NCBI GenBank assembly: GCA_017434775.1
Contig: JAFSGG010000072.1
Location: 1 to 48,478 of the forward strand
Length of the DNA stretch: 48,478 bases
Source: Clostridia bacterium
GTDB lineage: Bacteria > Bacillota > Clostridia > Christensenellales > Aristaeellaceae
Direction of reading: 5' to 3'
Shown here: positions 1 through 8,511 of the stretch, piece after piece
How the letters are laid out: every line of letters starts with the position of its first letter
Position numbering within the stretch: the first letter of the stretch is position 1
Translations under genes and position numbers: made by a program
Notes under the pieces: generated by a model
Databases searched by the model: none
What the model was told of the DNA's origin: nothing
The model's input: the letters and a program-made list of their open reading frames with translations, nothing else

Positions 1-1
1 G

Positions 2-1000
2 AGCTTTGATAAAAAGAAAATGACCCGGAAGGATCATCTGCGTCAGGACAGCACCTGGGAAGAAGAAGGCACCCGTTATAAGCGTGCCAACAAGCAGAAC
101 AACGACAAAAAGGAAGATCGCTTCTCTGCTCCCCGTGGCAAAGGTGCCGATCACAAATTCAGTGAACGTAAAGGCGATTTCCCCAAGAAACCCGCCCCTG
201 AAAAGCAGCAGCGTCCCGCTCCTGCCCGGCCCGCCAGGCCCGCCTTCACCGAAGTGCAGGACGAAGCCTTCCTGCCCCCGGAAAATCTGCTTTCCGGCCG
301 CAATCCCATCCGGGAAGCCATCAAGAACAACCGGGACATCGAAAAGCTGATGGTGGCCAAGGGTGACCTTTCCGCCACCGCCCGTGAAATTATCGCCATG
401 GCCCGGGATGCTCATATTCCGATTCAGACGGTTGAACGTTCCCGGCTGGACGAGATTACCAAGAATCATCAGGGCATGCTGGCCTTTGCTTCCGCATACC
501 GCTATTTCGATGTGGAAGATATGCTGGCTGAAGCCGCCGAAAAGAATGAAGACCCCTTCCTTGTCATTCTGGACGGCGTGACCGATCCCCAGAACCTGGG
601 TGCCATCATCCGTACCGCCGCCTGCGTGGGTGCTCACGGCGTTATCGTGCCCGAACGCCGCGCCGTCGGCCTTACCCCCTCTGCCGTCAAGGCTTCCGCC
701 GGTGCCATTGAAACGGTAAAGGTGGCCCGTGTCACCAATCTGACCCGCACCCTGGAAATGCTCAAGGATAAGGGGGTCTGGCTCTTTGCCGCCGATATGG
801 TAGGCGAAGATTACCGCAAGGTAAATTTCAACGGTCCCTGCGGCATCATCATCGGGGCCGAAGGCGAAGGCGTCAGCCGTCTGGTGCTGGAAACCTGCGA
901 TCATAAAGTATCCCTGCCCATGAAGGGCGGCGTGGGTTCCCTGAACGCTTCCGTTGCTGCCGGCGTGCTTTTGTACGCTGCATTCAATGGCCGCGAATAA
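2..1000 (+). CDS. rlmB: 23S rRNA 2'-O-ribose methyltransferase, RlmB/SpoU type (5' end open)
   Basis: SAM-dependent 2'-O-methylation of a guanosine in 23S rRNA is the known role of RlmB. Counting from the ATG at 20, a SpoU substrate-binding domain starts near residue 88 (LLSGRNPIREAI). The SPOUT knot motifs follow: DGVTDPQNLGAIIRTA near 184, IIIGAEGEGVSRL near 276 and LPMKGGVGSLNASVAAG near 299. The first ~85 residues are a charged, Lys/Arg/Pro-rich low-complexity extension not needed for catalysis. The frame stays open to the window edge and the ATG at 20 has no ribosome site, so the true start probably lies upstream. It precedes sigH by 30 bases, an arrangement known in Firmicutes, although the usual yacP-like gene between them is missing. 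Confidence 0.93.
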   Translation, partial: SFDKKKMTRKDHLRQDSTWEEEGTRYKRANKQNNDKKEDRFSAPRGKGADHKFSERKGDFPKKPAPEKQQRPAPARPARPAFTEVQDEAFLPPENLLSGRNPIREAIKNNRDIEKLMVAKGDLSATAREIIAMARDAHIPIQTVERSRLDEITKNHQGMLAFASAYRYFDVEDMLAEAAEKNEDPFLVILDGVTDPQNLGAIIRTAACVGAHGVIVPERRAVGLTPSAVKASAGAIETVKVARVTNLTRTLEMLKDKGVWLFAADMVGEDYRKVNFNGPCGIIIGAEGEGVSRLVLETCDHKVSLPMKGGVGSLNASVAAGVLLYAAFNGRE

Positions 1001-1030
1001 GTTTCATCATTTTCTTGCCGGAGGTTCTTT

Positions 1031-1678
1031 ATGACCGATCAGCACATCGAACGTCTGCCTGACGAATTGATCCGCTATCAGGAAATGGCGGATGAAGACG
1101 TGGTTTCCCTTGCCCAGCAGGGTGATGGCGATGCCCTTGTGTTTCTGTTGAATAAATATAAGAATTTTGTCCGGTCCAAGGCCCGCAGTTATTTTCTCAT
1201 CGGCGCCGATCATGAAGATATTGTGCAGGAAGGCATGATTGGTCTCTATAAATCCATCCGTGATTTTCAGCCTTCCAAGCTGGCCTCCTTCCGTTCTTTT
1301 TCTGAACTTTGCGTAAAACGGCAGATCATCACCGCTATCAAGGCAGCCACCCGGCAAAAGCACGTGCCGCTCAACAGCTATGTATCTCTCAATAAGCCAC
1401 TCTACGATGAAGAATCGGATCGGACGCTGCTGGATGTAATCGAAGGTCGGGTTACAAATCCCGAAGATCTCTACATCAGCAAAGAGGATCTCAAAGGTAT
1501 TCACGCCCAGATGGATCAGTTACTTTCAGACCTTGAAAAGCAAGTCCTGGAAGCCTTTATGGACGGCAAGAGTTATCAGGAAATTGCCGATAATCTGGGC
1601 CGCCACGTAAAATCCATCGATAATGCCCTGCAGCGCGTGAAACGAAAACTCTACAAATTCATGGAAGATAACCGCTGA
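1031..1678 (+). CDS. sigH: RNA polymerase sporulation sigma factor SigH
   Basis: Sigma-70 family factor of 215 residues, close to the SigH length. SigH directs transition-state and early sporulation genes, including spoIIA, in Bacillus and Clostridia. Region 2 is clear: LVFLLNKYKNFVRSKA, then DHEDIVQEGMIGLYKSIRDF, then FRSFSELCVKRQIITAIK. Region 4 ends the protein (LEKQVLEAFMDGKSYQEIADNLGRHVKSIDNALQRVKRK). The start follows a GGAGGT site at 1020-1025 with ideal spacing. Downstream of rlmB, as commonly seen, and closed by a strong terminator. A candidate SigH target promoter lies in this window before spoIIAA (19667-19696). Confidence 0.93.
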   Translation: MTDQHIERLPDELIRYQEMADEDVVSLAQQGDGDALVFLLNKYKNFVRSKARSYFLIGADHEDIVQEGMIGLYKSIRDFQPSKLASFRSFSELCVKRQIITAIKAATRQKHVPLNSYVSLNKPLYDEESDRTLLDVIEGRVTNPEDLYISKEDLKGIHAQMDQLLSDLEKQVLEAFMDGKSYQEIADNLGRHVKSIDNALQRVKRKLYKFMEDNR

Positions 1679-1693
1679 ATAATTGCAAACGTA

Positions 1694-1727
1694 AACGCCT
1701 GGCAACATGCAATGCCAGGCGTTTTTT
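1694..1727 (+). terminator. Rho-independent terminator after sigH
   Basis: Perfect 11-bp stem (AACGCCTGGCA / TGCCAGGCGTT) with an 8-base loop, followed by a T run. The T run overlaps the stop codon of the converging rluD gene. Confidence 0.92.
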
Positions 1728-2592
1728 ATTCTTCTGCAAAAGGGCATTTGGCTTCAAAATACATTCTTTCTTTTGTCACGGGATGGGTAAAGGAAAGCGA
1801 ATAGGCATGCAGCAAAAGCCTTTCCGCTCTGGGTAGGTGTTTGTGCCCGTAAATCACGTCCCCCAGTACCGGATGACCGATGGACTGCATGTGCACCCGA
1901 ATCTGATGGGTGCGTCCGGTGATAATATGCACATCCAGCAGTGCTCTGTCGGGCAATTGCTTCAGCAGTTTCCATTCCGTCAGGGCATACCGTCCATCTT
2001 TGTCAATGGCCATCTTTTTTCTGTCCGTTTTGCTTCTGGCAATGGGCGCTTCGATCACGCCGCTATCCTCTTTCATTTTTCCAAAGACAACAGCACGATA
2101 ATGCTTTTCCATTTTTCTGTCTGCCAGTTCCTGAGACAAAAAAGCATGTGCCCCATCGTTTTTTGCCACCAGCATCAGTCCGCTGGTATCTTTATCCAGC
2201 CGATGCACAATTCCCGGCCGCATTTCGCCGCCAATGCCGGACAAGCTGTCCAGATGATACAAAAGAGCATTTACCAGCGTGCCGTCCGGATTCCCGGCCG
2301 CAGGATGCACCACCAGGCCTTCAGGCTTCACAACCACTGCCACGTCTTCATCTTGATACAGTATCTCCAGCGGAATATCCTGAGGCTGTGCTTCGATGGG
2401 CTTTGCATCCGGAATTTCCACACAGACATAAGTACCTGCTTCCGGCTTCAACGATGCTTTATCCGTTGCTTTTCCCGCAACAAAAACACACCCATTCTTG
2501 ATCAAACCGGCCGCCCGGGAACGGGTAACATCGCAATTTTCCGATATTTCCACATCCAGACGCTTGCCGGATGCTGTAAATTCAAACTTCAT
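1726..2592 (-). CDS. rluD: RluA/RluD-family 23S rRNA pseudouridine synthase
   Basis: Isomerises uridine to pseudouridine in RNA, most likely 23S rRNA. An N-terminal S4 RNA-binding domain spans about residues 10-60 (KRLDVEI..., RSRAAGLIKNG). The catalytic domain carries the signature HRLDKDTSGLMLVAK with the catalytic Asp in RLD, then GRTHQIRVHM and GHPVLGD. The chosen ATG at 2592 overlaps the lspA stop (ATGA) and has a GGGAG site, giving 288 residues, typical for the family. An in-frame upstream start lies inside lspA and is unlikely. The order lspA then rluA-family gene matches Bacillus lspA-ylyB, so ylyB-like is an equally good name; the exact target uridine cannot be told. Confidence 0.9.
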   Translation of the reverse strand: MKFEFTASGKRLDVEISENCDVTRSRAAGLIKNGCVFVAGKATDKASLKPEAGTYVCVEIPDAKPIEAQPQDIPLEILYQDEDVAVVVKPEGLVVHPAAGNPDGTLVNALLYHLDSLSGIGGEMRPGIVHRLDKDTSGLMLVAKNDGAHAFLSQELADRKMEKHYRAVVFGKMKEDSGVIEAPIARSKTDRKKMAIDKDGRYALTEWKLLKQLPDRALLDVHIITGRTHQIRVHMQSIGHPVLGDVIYGHKHLPRAERLLLHAYSLSFTHPVTKERMYFEAKCPFAEE

Positions 2593-3050
2593 CTTTTCTC
2601 CCACTCCCCGGGACAGAACAGTAGGCTGACTCCGCAGAGTACAGCACCGCAAACCACCCCGATATCCGCCACATTGAAGATATAAAAATCCAGAAACAAT
2701 ACTTCGATCATGTCGATCACATACCCGATGAATATGCGGTCGATAGCATTGCCGACGGCTCCGCCTGCAATCATGGAAATTGCAGCGGCGGCCAGACCTT
2801 TGATTTTGTATCCCCTGAGGAAATATATGCTTACAAGAATTAACACAATGGATAAAGCCACCAGCAGTATCGGCTGCCCTTCCATCATGCCCATAGCCAT
2901 GCCGGTATTCTTGGCACCAGTCAGCGCCAACACGCCTGGAATCAGCACAATTTCCGCGTCATGAAAGAGCATTTTGAACAGCCGGTCCATAAGCAGGATC
3001 AGACTGGCTGGTCCAATCCATAGCAACCACTTTTTCCAGTTATTTTTCAT
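2589..3050 (-). CDS. lspA: Lipoprotein signal peptidase II
   Basis: Integral membrane aspartyl protease that removes signal peptides from diacylglyceryl prolipoproteins. At 153 residues it has the family length, with four hydrophobic segments. Conserved blocks are present: KNTGMAMG near 47-54, GGAVGNAIDRIFIGYVID near 96-113 and FNVAD near 125-129. The catalytic aspartates should be Asp104 and Asp129. Its start overlaps the stop of the upstream DUF5665 gene and its stop overlaps the rluD start, so the three genes form one translationally coupled operon. Confidence 0.95.
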   Translation of the reverse strand: MKNNWKKWLLWIGPASLILLMDRLFKMLFHDAEIVLIPGVLALTGAKNTGMAMGMMEGQPILLVALSIVLILVSIYFLRGYKIKGLAAAAISMIAGGAVGNAIDRIFIGYVIDMIEVLFLDFYIFNVADIGVVCGAVLCGVSLLFCPGEWEKR

Positions 3051-3313
3051 CAGTTCACCCTTAATTGCACCAGTCTTACAATTTCAGCCACAAAACTGCT
3101 GATCCAAGGCAGGCTTTTATCCGCAATTCTTTGCAGCAGATATACCAACACGGCGCCAAGCACCGCAAAGCCAATCAATGCGCCAATCCCCCGCATGATT
3201 CCCTGCAGGAAAGCATCCATCAGCCTGCGTCTTCTGTCGCTTTCAAAGCGCACATAATCCCCAAGTTTCATCCGCTCGGCAGCAGCCAGAAAATCATCTA
3301 TTTTTCTGTTCAA
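3050..3313 (-). CDS. DUF5665-like small membrane protein
   Basis: A small protein of about 87 residues of unknown function. It has a charged amphipathic N-terminus (KIDDFLAAAERMKLGDYVRFESD), then a Gly/Ala-rich transmembrane helix (GIMRGIGALIGFAVLGAVLVYLLQ) and a short C-terminal helix. This layout fits the DUF5665 family. I chose the TTG at 3313 because it follows a GGGGTG site and because a strong promoter at 3354-3382 lies inside the longer ATG-started frame, which therefore could not be fully transcribed. First gene of the lspA-rluD operon. Function not known. Confidence 0.7.
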   Translation of the reverse strand: MNRKIDDFLAAAERMKLGDYVRFESDRRRRLMDAFLQGIMRGIGALIGFAVLGAVLVYLLQRIADKSLPWISSFVAEIVRLVQLRVN

Positions 3314-3353
3314 ATGCAGTTCACCCCATACATAGAGTGCCCTGCATGCATTG

Positions 3354-3382
3354 ATTATAACAGCGCATCTTTCTAAAATCAA
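3354..3382 (-). promoter_or_regulatory. SigA promoter of the DUF5665-lspA-rluD operon
   Basis: TTGATT, 17-base spacer, TATAAT on the minus strand. It sits back to back with the lysC promoter. Confidence 0.8.
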
Positions 3383-3433
3383 GAAATTCACCAATTATTT
3401 TGTTTTGCATACCATGAAAACGAAGAGAAATGA

Positions 3434-3462
3434 TTGACATAAATGTAAAAAAAAGATAAAAT
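3434..3462 (+). promoter_or_regulatory. SigA promoter of lysC
   Basis: TTGACA, 17-base spacer, TAAAAT. Predicted transcription starts about 25 bases before the GTG start, leaving no room for a lysine riboswitch. Confidence 0.85.
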
Positions 3463-3493
3463 AAATTGGTTAAGATATTGGAGGTGCATTCAA

Positions 3494-4804
3494 GTGATTG
3501 TTGCAAAATTCGGCGGAAGTTCCCTGGCGGACGGAACACAGTTTAAGAAAGTAAAGAATATTGTTCTCTCCGACAGTGAACGTAAATATATTATTCCCTC
3601 TGCTCCCGGCAAGCGGGGTCCCGGCGATGATAAGGTAACGGACCTTCTCTACGCCTGCCACGAAGCTGCCCTGTCCGGCAAGGTATTCAAGCATCTGCTG
3701 GGCCGCATCCGCGAACGCTACGAAGAAATTGCAGACGAAATCGGTGTATCCTTCGATTTTACTGCTGATTTTGAAGACATTGCCAATGAATTGACCAAGG
3801 GCACCACCCGTGATTACATCGCCAGCCGCGGCGAATTCCTCAACGGCAAGCTTTTGGCCGCTTATCTGGAATTCCCCTTTGTCGATGCTGCCCGTGTTAT
3901 TCGTTTTGATCAGAACGGCCACTTTATGGAAGAAGAAAGCAATGCCCTTATTTCTTCTGTACTCAGTGAATATCCCCGCGCCGTGATCCCCGGTTTTTAC
4001 GGCGCAGAAGAAAACGGCGAAATCCGCACGTTCACCCGCGGCGGCAGCGATATCACCGGCTCCATCATCGCCCGGGGCACCAAAGCGGATATTTATGAAA
4101 ACTGGACGGATGTTTCAGGCATCATGATGGCCGATCCCCGCATTATCCGTGATGCCATGCACATCAGTGAAATCACCTATCGTGAACTGCGCGAACTTTC
4201 CTACATGGGTTTCTCCGTACTGCACGATGACGCCGTGTTCCCCGTCCGTCGCGCAGGTATTCCCATTAATCTGCGCAACACCAACGACCCCAAACATCCC
4301 GGCACCATGATCGTTGCTTCTGCCAAGATCGATGCTTCCCACCCCGTAACCGGTATTGCCGGTCGTAAGGGTTTTTGTGCCGTGGCGCTTGAAAAGGACA
4401 TGATGAACGCCGAGCTCGGCTTTGGCCGTCGCGTTCTGCAGGTGTTTGAGGATTTTGGCATCAGCTTTGAATTGCTCCCCACCGGCATTGATACCATGAC
4501 CGTCATCGTGGAAAGCGCCAAGCTTATGCCGCGCCTGGAGGAAGTACTGGAACGGCTGCAAAAGGACGTGCATCCCGATCACCTGGCTGTGCATGATAAG
4601 CTGGCCATTATCGCCACCGTAGGCCGCGGTATGGTCCGCAATTTTGGTACAGCTGCCCGTCTGTTCACCGCCATCTCTCAGCAGGGCATCTCCATCCGTA
4701 CCATCGATCAGGGTTCCAGCGAATTGAATATTCTGGTGGGCGTGGATGAAAGCGATTTTGAAAACGCGCTTCGTGCCATCTACGACGCATTCATCCGTAT
4801 GTAA
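3494..4804 (+). CDS. lysC: Aspartate kinase
   Basis: Phosphorylates L-aspartate with ATP, the first step to lysine, threonine, methionine and diaminopimelate. The N-terminal kinase domain opens with KFGGSSLADG (residues 5-14) and carries SAPGKRGPGDDKVTDLLY, the form seen in one clostridial aspartokinase branch. The FTRGGSDITG substrate loop lies near 180-190. Two ACT regulatory domains occupy the last ~140 residues. The start is GTG, 8 bases after GGAGGT. At 436 residues it has full monofunctional length. No other lysine-pathway gene is adjacent. The ACT domains imply allosteric feedback control; there is no L-box riboswitch. Confidence 0.95.
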   Translation: MIVAKFGGSSLADGTQFKKVKNIVLSDSERKYIIPSAPGKRGPGDDKVTDLLYACHEAALSGKVFKHLLGRIRERYEEIADEIGVSFDFTADFEDIANELTKGTTRDYIASRGEFLNGKLLAAYLEFPFVDAARVIRFDQNGHFMEEESNALISSVLSEYPRAVIPGFYGAEENGEIRTFTRGGSDITGSIIARGTKADIYENWTDVSGIMMADPRIIRDAMHISEITYRELRELSYMGFSVLHDDAVFPVRRAGIPINLRNTNDPKHPGTMIVASAKIDASHPVTGIAGRKGFCAVALEKDMMNAELGFGRRVLQVFEDFGISFELLPTGIDTMTVIVESAKLMPRLEEVLERLQKDVHPDHLAVHDKLAIIATVGRGMVRNFGTAARLFTAISQQGISIRTIDQGSSELNILVGVDESDFENALRAIYDAFIRM

Positions 4805-4810
4805 TCATTT

Positions 4811-4871
4811 AGGCGCAGATAGAACCGAAAGGCACTTTTCTTCCGGTTCGTCTGACGCCTTTTCCCTTTTT
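4811..4871 (+). terminator. Terminator after lysC
   Basis: Long imperfect stem (AGGCG...GAACCG pairing with CGGTTC...ACGCCT, 4811-4860) followed by TTTCCCTTTTTT. Confidence 0.8.
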
Positions 4872-4887
4872 TCCTGCACGGTTTATT

Positions 4888-4906
4888 ATGCGTTGTAAAA
4901 ACGCAT
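4888..4906 (+). repeat. Small hairpin in the leader of the orphan gene
   Basis: Perfect 7-bp inverted repeat ATGCGTT-GTAAA-AACGCAT, 18 bases before the ribosome site of the gene at 4938. There is no T tract after it, so it is not a typical terminator. It could be a 5' stabilising hairpin or an operator. Confidence 0.45.
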
Positions 4907-4937
4907 CATTATTTATTTATTATTTGGAGGGGTTTTT

Positions 4938-7013
4938 ATGGATTTCAACGGCAAGGCAGTTCTCGTTTATCTGGAAGAAGACAATATCACCAAGGCTTAT
5001 TTCCGGATCAAACCGCTTCTTTCCCAGGATGGCCCCATCACATCCGAAACGCTGAATTCTTTACCAGATGAAGGTTTTCTGCGCATTGTGCCCGACCGCA
5101 ACGAACAGCACACTTTCAAAGAACGTATGCGCACTATGTGCGGTCTTTGCCTGCTGGATTTGCGCAATCAGCCCGCTGAAGCCAACAAAATCCGTACAAA
5201 CAAAAATTATAATCCGGCCAACGGCGAAAACAATCAATTCATCGTTTATTCCGATGCCGTTTGCGCCATGCAACAGGATCTTCTATATCAGGTTGTTCCT
5301 CAGGGCGAAGCTGAAAAAGCTGTTACTCCTTTCGTTTTTATCCGCAATGGTGCCAATATCCAGGGCCCTGTAAAGAAGGACGAGCCTTCCATCCCCGAAG
5401 ATGCAAAACAGCTGCCGCCTGATAGTCAGGAACTTTATTCCATTTCTGTAAATGGTCAGGAATTGCTTTTCTTCTGGCCCCGCAAAGCTGAAAACGCTGA
5501 AAAGACCGCTGTGAAACCCGTTGAAACCGCGCAGGAGGTACCTTCCGAAAAGGCTGAAGAACCTGTTTCTGCGTTGGATCAGATTCAGGAAATCAATAAA
5601 CAGTGCATTGCACAATCGGCGAATCTGCTTACCACGAAAACCTCCGTTGCTGTTCCTGAGAAACCTGCCGCTCCTCAGCAGCCATTAACGGGCACTAAGC
5701 TCTATTCCCCCGGTCAGAAGGGCAATTCCTTCCGCCGTGCGCATAATCCCCTGATGGAAACGGTGGAATTGCAGCGCTATGCTTCTAAACAGGAAGCTCC
5801 CGGTGCAATCGTCAACGACAGTACAGCCCTGAAGGACGTTATGAATCCGGTGGATACTTTTAAGCGCAGTTTACAGCGGGTCTGCATTAATGCCGAAGAT
5901 TCCCGTCAGGCTGTCGATATTATTCTTTCCTGTCCCGGCATGCAGCAGGGGCTTTCTGCCGCTATGGCCTGTGAAAGCAAAAAGTTGGCCATTTCCGCCA
6001 TGAACAGTCAGCTGCAGGAACTGGAAGCCGAACGACTGATGCTTCTTATGCAGCTGGATGATGCCCGGAAAGATATGGCCAGCCTGAAAAAGAATGCCTT
6101 AGACGAGCTTACTGCCAGTGAAAAAGCCGCTCTCGAAGATGTTCGCAAAGAAAAACAACTGCTCGAAGCCGAAAACGCATTGCAAGAAAAGGCCTTGCGT
6201 GCTCTCAACGAAATGCGTGACCAGGCCCAGGAAACCCTTGAAAAGGCAGTCCATGACGGCAGCACTGTGCTCCTCACCCGAATGAACGGCCAAAAAATAG
6301 AAAAACAAGAATTGGTGCGGCGCCTTGATGAAGCGATGAAGGCGGCAGGTTTTATCTGCAATGAAGGCGATGCCCTGGCTCTGCTTACAGCGTATGCCCT
6401 GTCCCCCAATGCGCTATATATTTCTGCAGCCAATAATAGCGATGCTGCCCTGGGCGCAGAAACCCTCGCAGGCGTATTTGGTACGGATGTTTCTCTGAAC
6501 AGGAATGAAAGCAACGCCCTTTTAGCCCCCGGCGGCAACACCCCCGTTTTTGTTCGTTCCCACACGAGAAAAGGTTGCACTGCCGTCGTTCTCCAAAATG
6601 ACCCTGCACAGGGAATGAAATTGCCTGATGAATATCCTTTTGCTCTTCTGCCCTTTGCTGCTGATATCCGCGCCATTCCTCAGGCAACATGCACCTATGC
6701 ACCCGTCTGTAGCAGCTCGGTGAACGCTTTTGTTTCTGACAGCAAGCTAAATGCAGAAACCATTTCAGCCATGCAGCCACTTCGGAATCTGAATGCTTCT
6801 TCTCCCCTCCCCATTGCCCGTTTCAGGAATGCACTGCGCTTCATTGCTTCCACGCAGAATGCATTCCGCGGCGGCGTAGCCGAGGCAATCGACCGTGCTG
6901 TATGCCATTTCATTCTGCCCCATTATCTCTTCAGTGGTATCCGGAAGGAAGAATTGGCACAATACCTGACGGATATGCCCCGCGCTCTTGATATCTGGAA
7001 TACAGCAAAATGA
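4938..7013 (+). CDS. Large protein of unknown function with central coiled coil
   Basis: I do not recognise this 691-residue protein. No signal peptide, membrane segment or Walker motif is visible. The N-terminal ~180 residues look globular, with two close Cys (MCGLC near 67-71). Residues ~180-310 are Pro/Ala/Glu-rich and probably disordered. About 345-440 is a strongly charged coiled coil (LQELEAERLMLLMQLDDARK, LLEAENALQEKALRALNEM). The last ~240 residues look like a folded alpha/beta domain ending in helices (RNALRFIASTQNAFRGGV, YLTDMPRALDIW). The start follows GGAGGGG. Its stop overlaps the ATG of the downstream RNA methyltransferase (ATGA), so the two are co-translated. A scaffolding or adaptor role is only a guess. 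Confidence 0.85.
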   Translation: MDFNGKAVLVYLEEDNITKAYFRIKPLLSQDGPITSETLNSLPDEGFLRIVPDRNEQHTFKERMRTMCGLCLLDLRNQPAEANKIRTNKNYNPANGENNQFIVYSDAVCAMQQDLLYQVVPQGEAEKAVTPFVFIRNGANIQGPVKKDEPSIPEDAKQLPPDSQELYSISVNGQELLFFWPRKAENAEKTAVKPVETAQEVPSEKAEEPVSALDQIQEINKQCIAQSANLLTTKTSVAVPEKPAAPQQPLTGTKLYSPGQKGNSFRRAHNPLMETVELQRYASKQEAPGAIVNDSTALKDVMNPVDTFKRSLQRVCINAEDSRQAVDIILSCPGMQQGLSAAMACESKKLAISAMNSQLQELEAERLMLLMQLDDARKDMASLKKNALDELTASEKAALEDVRKEKQLLEAENALQEKALRALNEMRDQAQETLEKAVHDGSTVLLTRMNGQKIEKQELVRRLDEAMKAAGFICNEGDALALLTAYALSPNALYISAANNSDAALGAETLAGVFGTDVSLNRNESNALLAPGGNTPVFVRSHTRKGCTAVVLQNDPAQGMKLPDEYPFALLPFAADIRAIPQATCTYAPVCSSSVNAFVSDSKLNAETISAMQPLRNLNASSPLPIARFRNALRFIASTQNAFRGGVAEAIDRAVCHFILPHYLFSGIRKEELAQYLTDMPRALDIWNTAK

Positions 7014-7792
7014 GTACGCCTATCCTTACCAGCTTACAAAACCCCATGGTAAAGAAGTGGCGGCTTCTCAATAAAAGCCGTGCCGAACGAATAGCCCAGG
7101 GGCTCTTTATCGCCGAAGGCGAACACATGACCCAGGAAGCAATTCAAAATAAATCGGCTTCCATGCTGTTGGTCGCAGAAAGCGCCAGGGAAAAGTTTGC
7201 CCATCTGCTGAATACCGGTATTTCGGTTCAGGTGCTGGCGGATCATGTATTTGCCTCTCTTTGCGAAACCAAATCACCCCAGGGCATTCTGGCATTATGT
7301 TCCTATCCCGCCCAAATCACCCTTGAAAAGCTTGGTCATCGCATTGTCTGCCTCAACGGCGTACAGGATCCCGGCAATGTGGGTACCATTCTGCGTACCA
7401 TGGATGCTGCCGGATTCACCGGATTGCTCATTGATGGCAATACGGCGGATCCTTATTCCCCCAAGGTGCTGCGTGCCACCATGGGCAGCATTTTCCGCAT
7501 TCCTGTTTTTCAGACGAAACAACTGTCTCAGACGCTTGATGTACTGCAGCAGAATGATTTTGAAATTCTGGCCGGTGATCTGATGGGAAAACCCTTTTTC
7601 AACAAGCGAGAAAGGAAAGAAAACACCTGCATCATCATCGGCAATGAAGGTGCCGGCATCTCCCCCGAAATCAAAGAAAAAGCGACCCTACGCCTGAAGA
7701 TTCCCATGATGGGCGGCGCAGAATCGCTGAATGCTGCGGTGGCCGCGGCAATTATGATGTATGATGATGTGCGTGCGCGTCAGGACGGCTGA
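7010..7792 (+). CDS. TrmH/SpoU-family RNA 2'-O-methyltransferase
   Basis: A SPOUT-fold methyltransferase of 260 residues that transfers a methyl group from SAM to a ribose 2'-OH of rRNA or tRNA. An N-terminal substrate-binding domain (LTSLQNPMVKKWRLL..., GLFIAEGEHM) precedes the knot motifs: LNGVQDPGNVGTILRTMDAA near 114, IIIGNEGAGISPEI near 209 and IPMMGGAESLNAAVAAAIMMYD near 230. The two-domain build resembles the YsgA/TsnR branch, distinct from the rlmB copy at 1 kb. Its start overlaps the stop of the 691-residue orphan, and its 3' end overlaps the converging pentapeptide gene by 13 bases. The target nucleotide is unknown. Confidence 0.9.
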   Translation: MSTPILTSLQNPMVKKWRLLNKSRAERIAQGLFIAEGEHMTQEAIQNKSASMLLVAESAREKFAHLLNTGISVQVLADHVFASLCETKSPQGILALCSYPAQITLEKLGHRIVCLNGVQDPGNVGTILRTMDAAGFTGLLIDGNTADPYSPKVLRATMGSIFRIPVFQTKQLSQTLDVLQQNDFEILAGDLMGKPFFNKRERKENTCIIIGNEGAGISPEIKEKATLRLKIPMMGGAESLNAAVAAAIMMYDDVRARQDG

Positions 7793-8427
7793 TCCGTAAT
7801 CTGTAAGCCCAGAAGTCCTGCAAAAATCAGCGCTTGCTCCTGTGTTACTTTCAGCCCTCTTAACGAATACAGGTCAATCAACCAGGAACCGATTTCGCAT
7901 GTGCTTACATCCATTCCCTTCATGGGTGTATCCGAAAATTCGCAGCGGTGCATCCTGCATCCGTCCACCTGCCACTCTTTCCACTTAAACGATACAAAAG
8001 CATTTTCGCTCATAGCGCAGCGCTGCATCATCAGCTGCTGCGCTTTTGTGTTGGAAAAATTGCAATAATCCATCTGGCAGTCTGTAAAGCCAACGCTCAT
8101 CAGGCTGCTGCCCTCAAACGATGCGCCAATCATTCTGCATTCCTGAAACCGGACACGCTGCAGGGTGGCTTTTCGTAGATTGCATCGGCTCAAATCACAT
8201 TTGGTGAAGACACAGTCAACAAACACAAGCCGCTCAATTTCCACTTCACCAAACGTGCACTTTTCAAATACACAGCCATTAAACTCCAGCAGCCGTGCAG
8301 AGACTTCCGGCAATTCATCGCCATAAAAACGGCAATTTTCTATATCCATTCCTGAATTTATGGCTTCATCCACAATTTGGTCCAGCAGTTCATCTTTCAG
8401 CGGTTCTCTGATATCCGGCACAAGCAT
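7780..8427 (-). CDS. Pentapeptide-repeat protein
   Basis: About 215 residues. The centre (~35-175) is a run of loose A(D/N)LXX-type five-residue repeats (CVFEKCTFGEVEI, CDLSRCNLRKATLQRVRF, CNFSNTKAQQLMMQRC), predicted to form a right-handed quadrilateral beta-helix. It is unusually Cys-rich and lacks a membrane segment. Known members include Qnr/MfpA gyrase-protecting DNA mimics, but most have no assigned role, and nothing here proves gyrase binding. The ATG at 8427 lies 6 bases after GAGGTG, so I prefer it to the GTG that overlaps that site. It has its own promoter and converges on the methyltransferase gene. Confidence 0.85.
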   Translation of the reverse strand: MLVPDIREPLKDELLDQIVDEAINSGMDIENCRFYGDELPEVSARLLEFNGCVFEKCTFGEVEIERLVFVDCVFTKCDLSRCNLRKATLQRVRFQECRMIGASFEGSSLMSVGFTDCQMDYCNFSNTKAQQLMMQRCAMSENAFVSFKWKEWQVDGCRMHRCEFSDTPMKGMDVSTCEIGSWLIDLYSLRGLKVTQEQALIFAGLLGLQITDQPS

Positions 8428-8445
8428 GTTATTCACCTCATTTTT

Positions 8446-8474
8446 ATTCTATCAGAGAGAGGCCGTTTTCGCAA
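8446..8474 (-). promoter_or_regulatory. Promoter of the pentapeptide-repeat gene
   Basis: TTGCGA, 17-base spacer, TAGAAT on the minus strand, placed just past the clpX terminator. Confidence 0.6.
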
Positions 8475-8502
8475 TAAAAAAGGAAAGCCTTTCGACTTTC
8501 CT
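8475..8502 (-). terminator. Terminator of the tig-clpP-clpX operon
   Basis: Minus-strand stem AGGAAAG / CTTTCCT with an 8-base loop, then a run of T. It begins 10 bases after the clpX stop. Confidence 0.85.
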
Positions 8503-8511
8503 TTCCATTTT

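Noticed and set aside
1837..2685. Long plus-strand open frame opposite rluD
   Set aside because: It is antisense to a clear RluD-family gene and has no ribosome site or recognisable domain.
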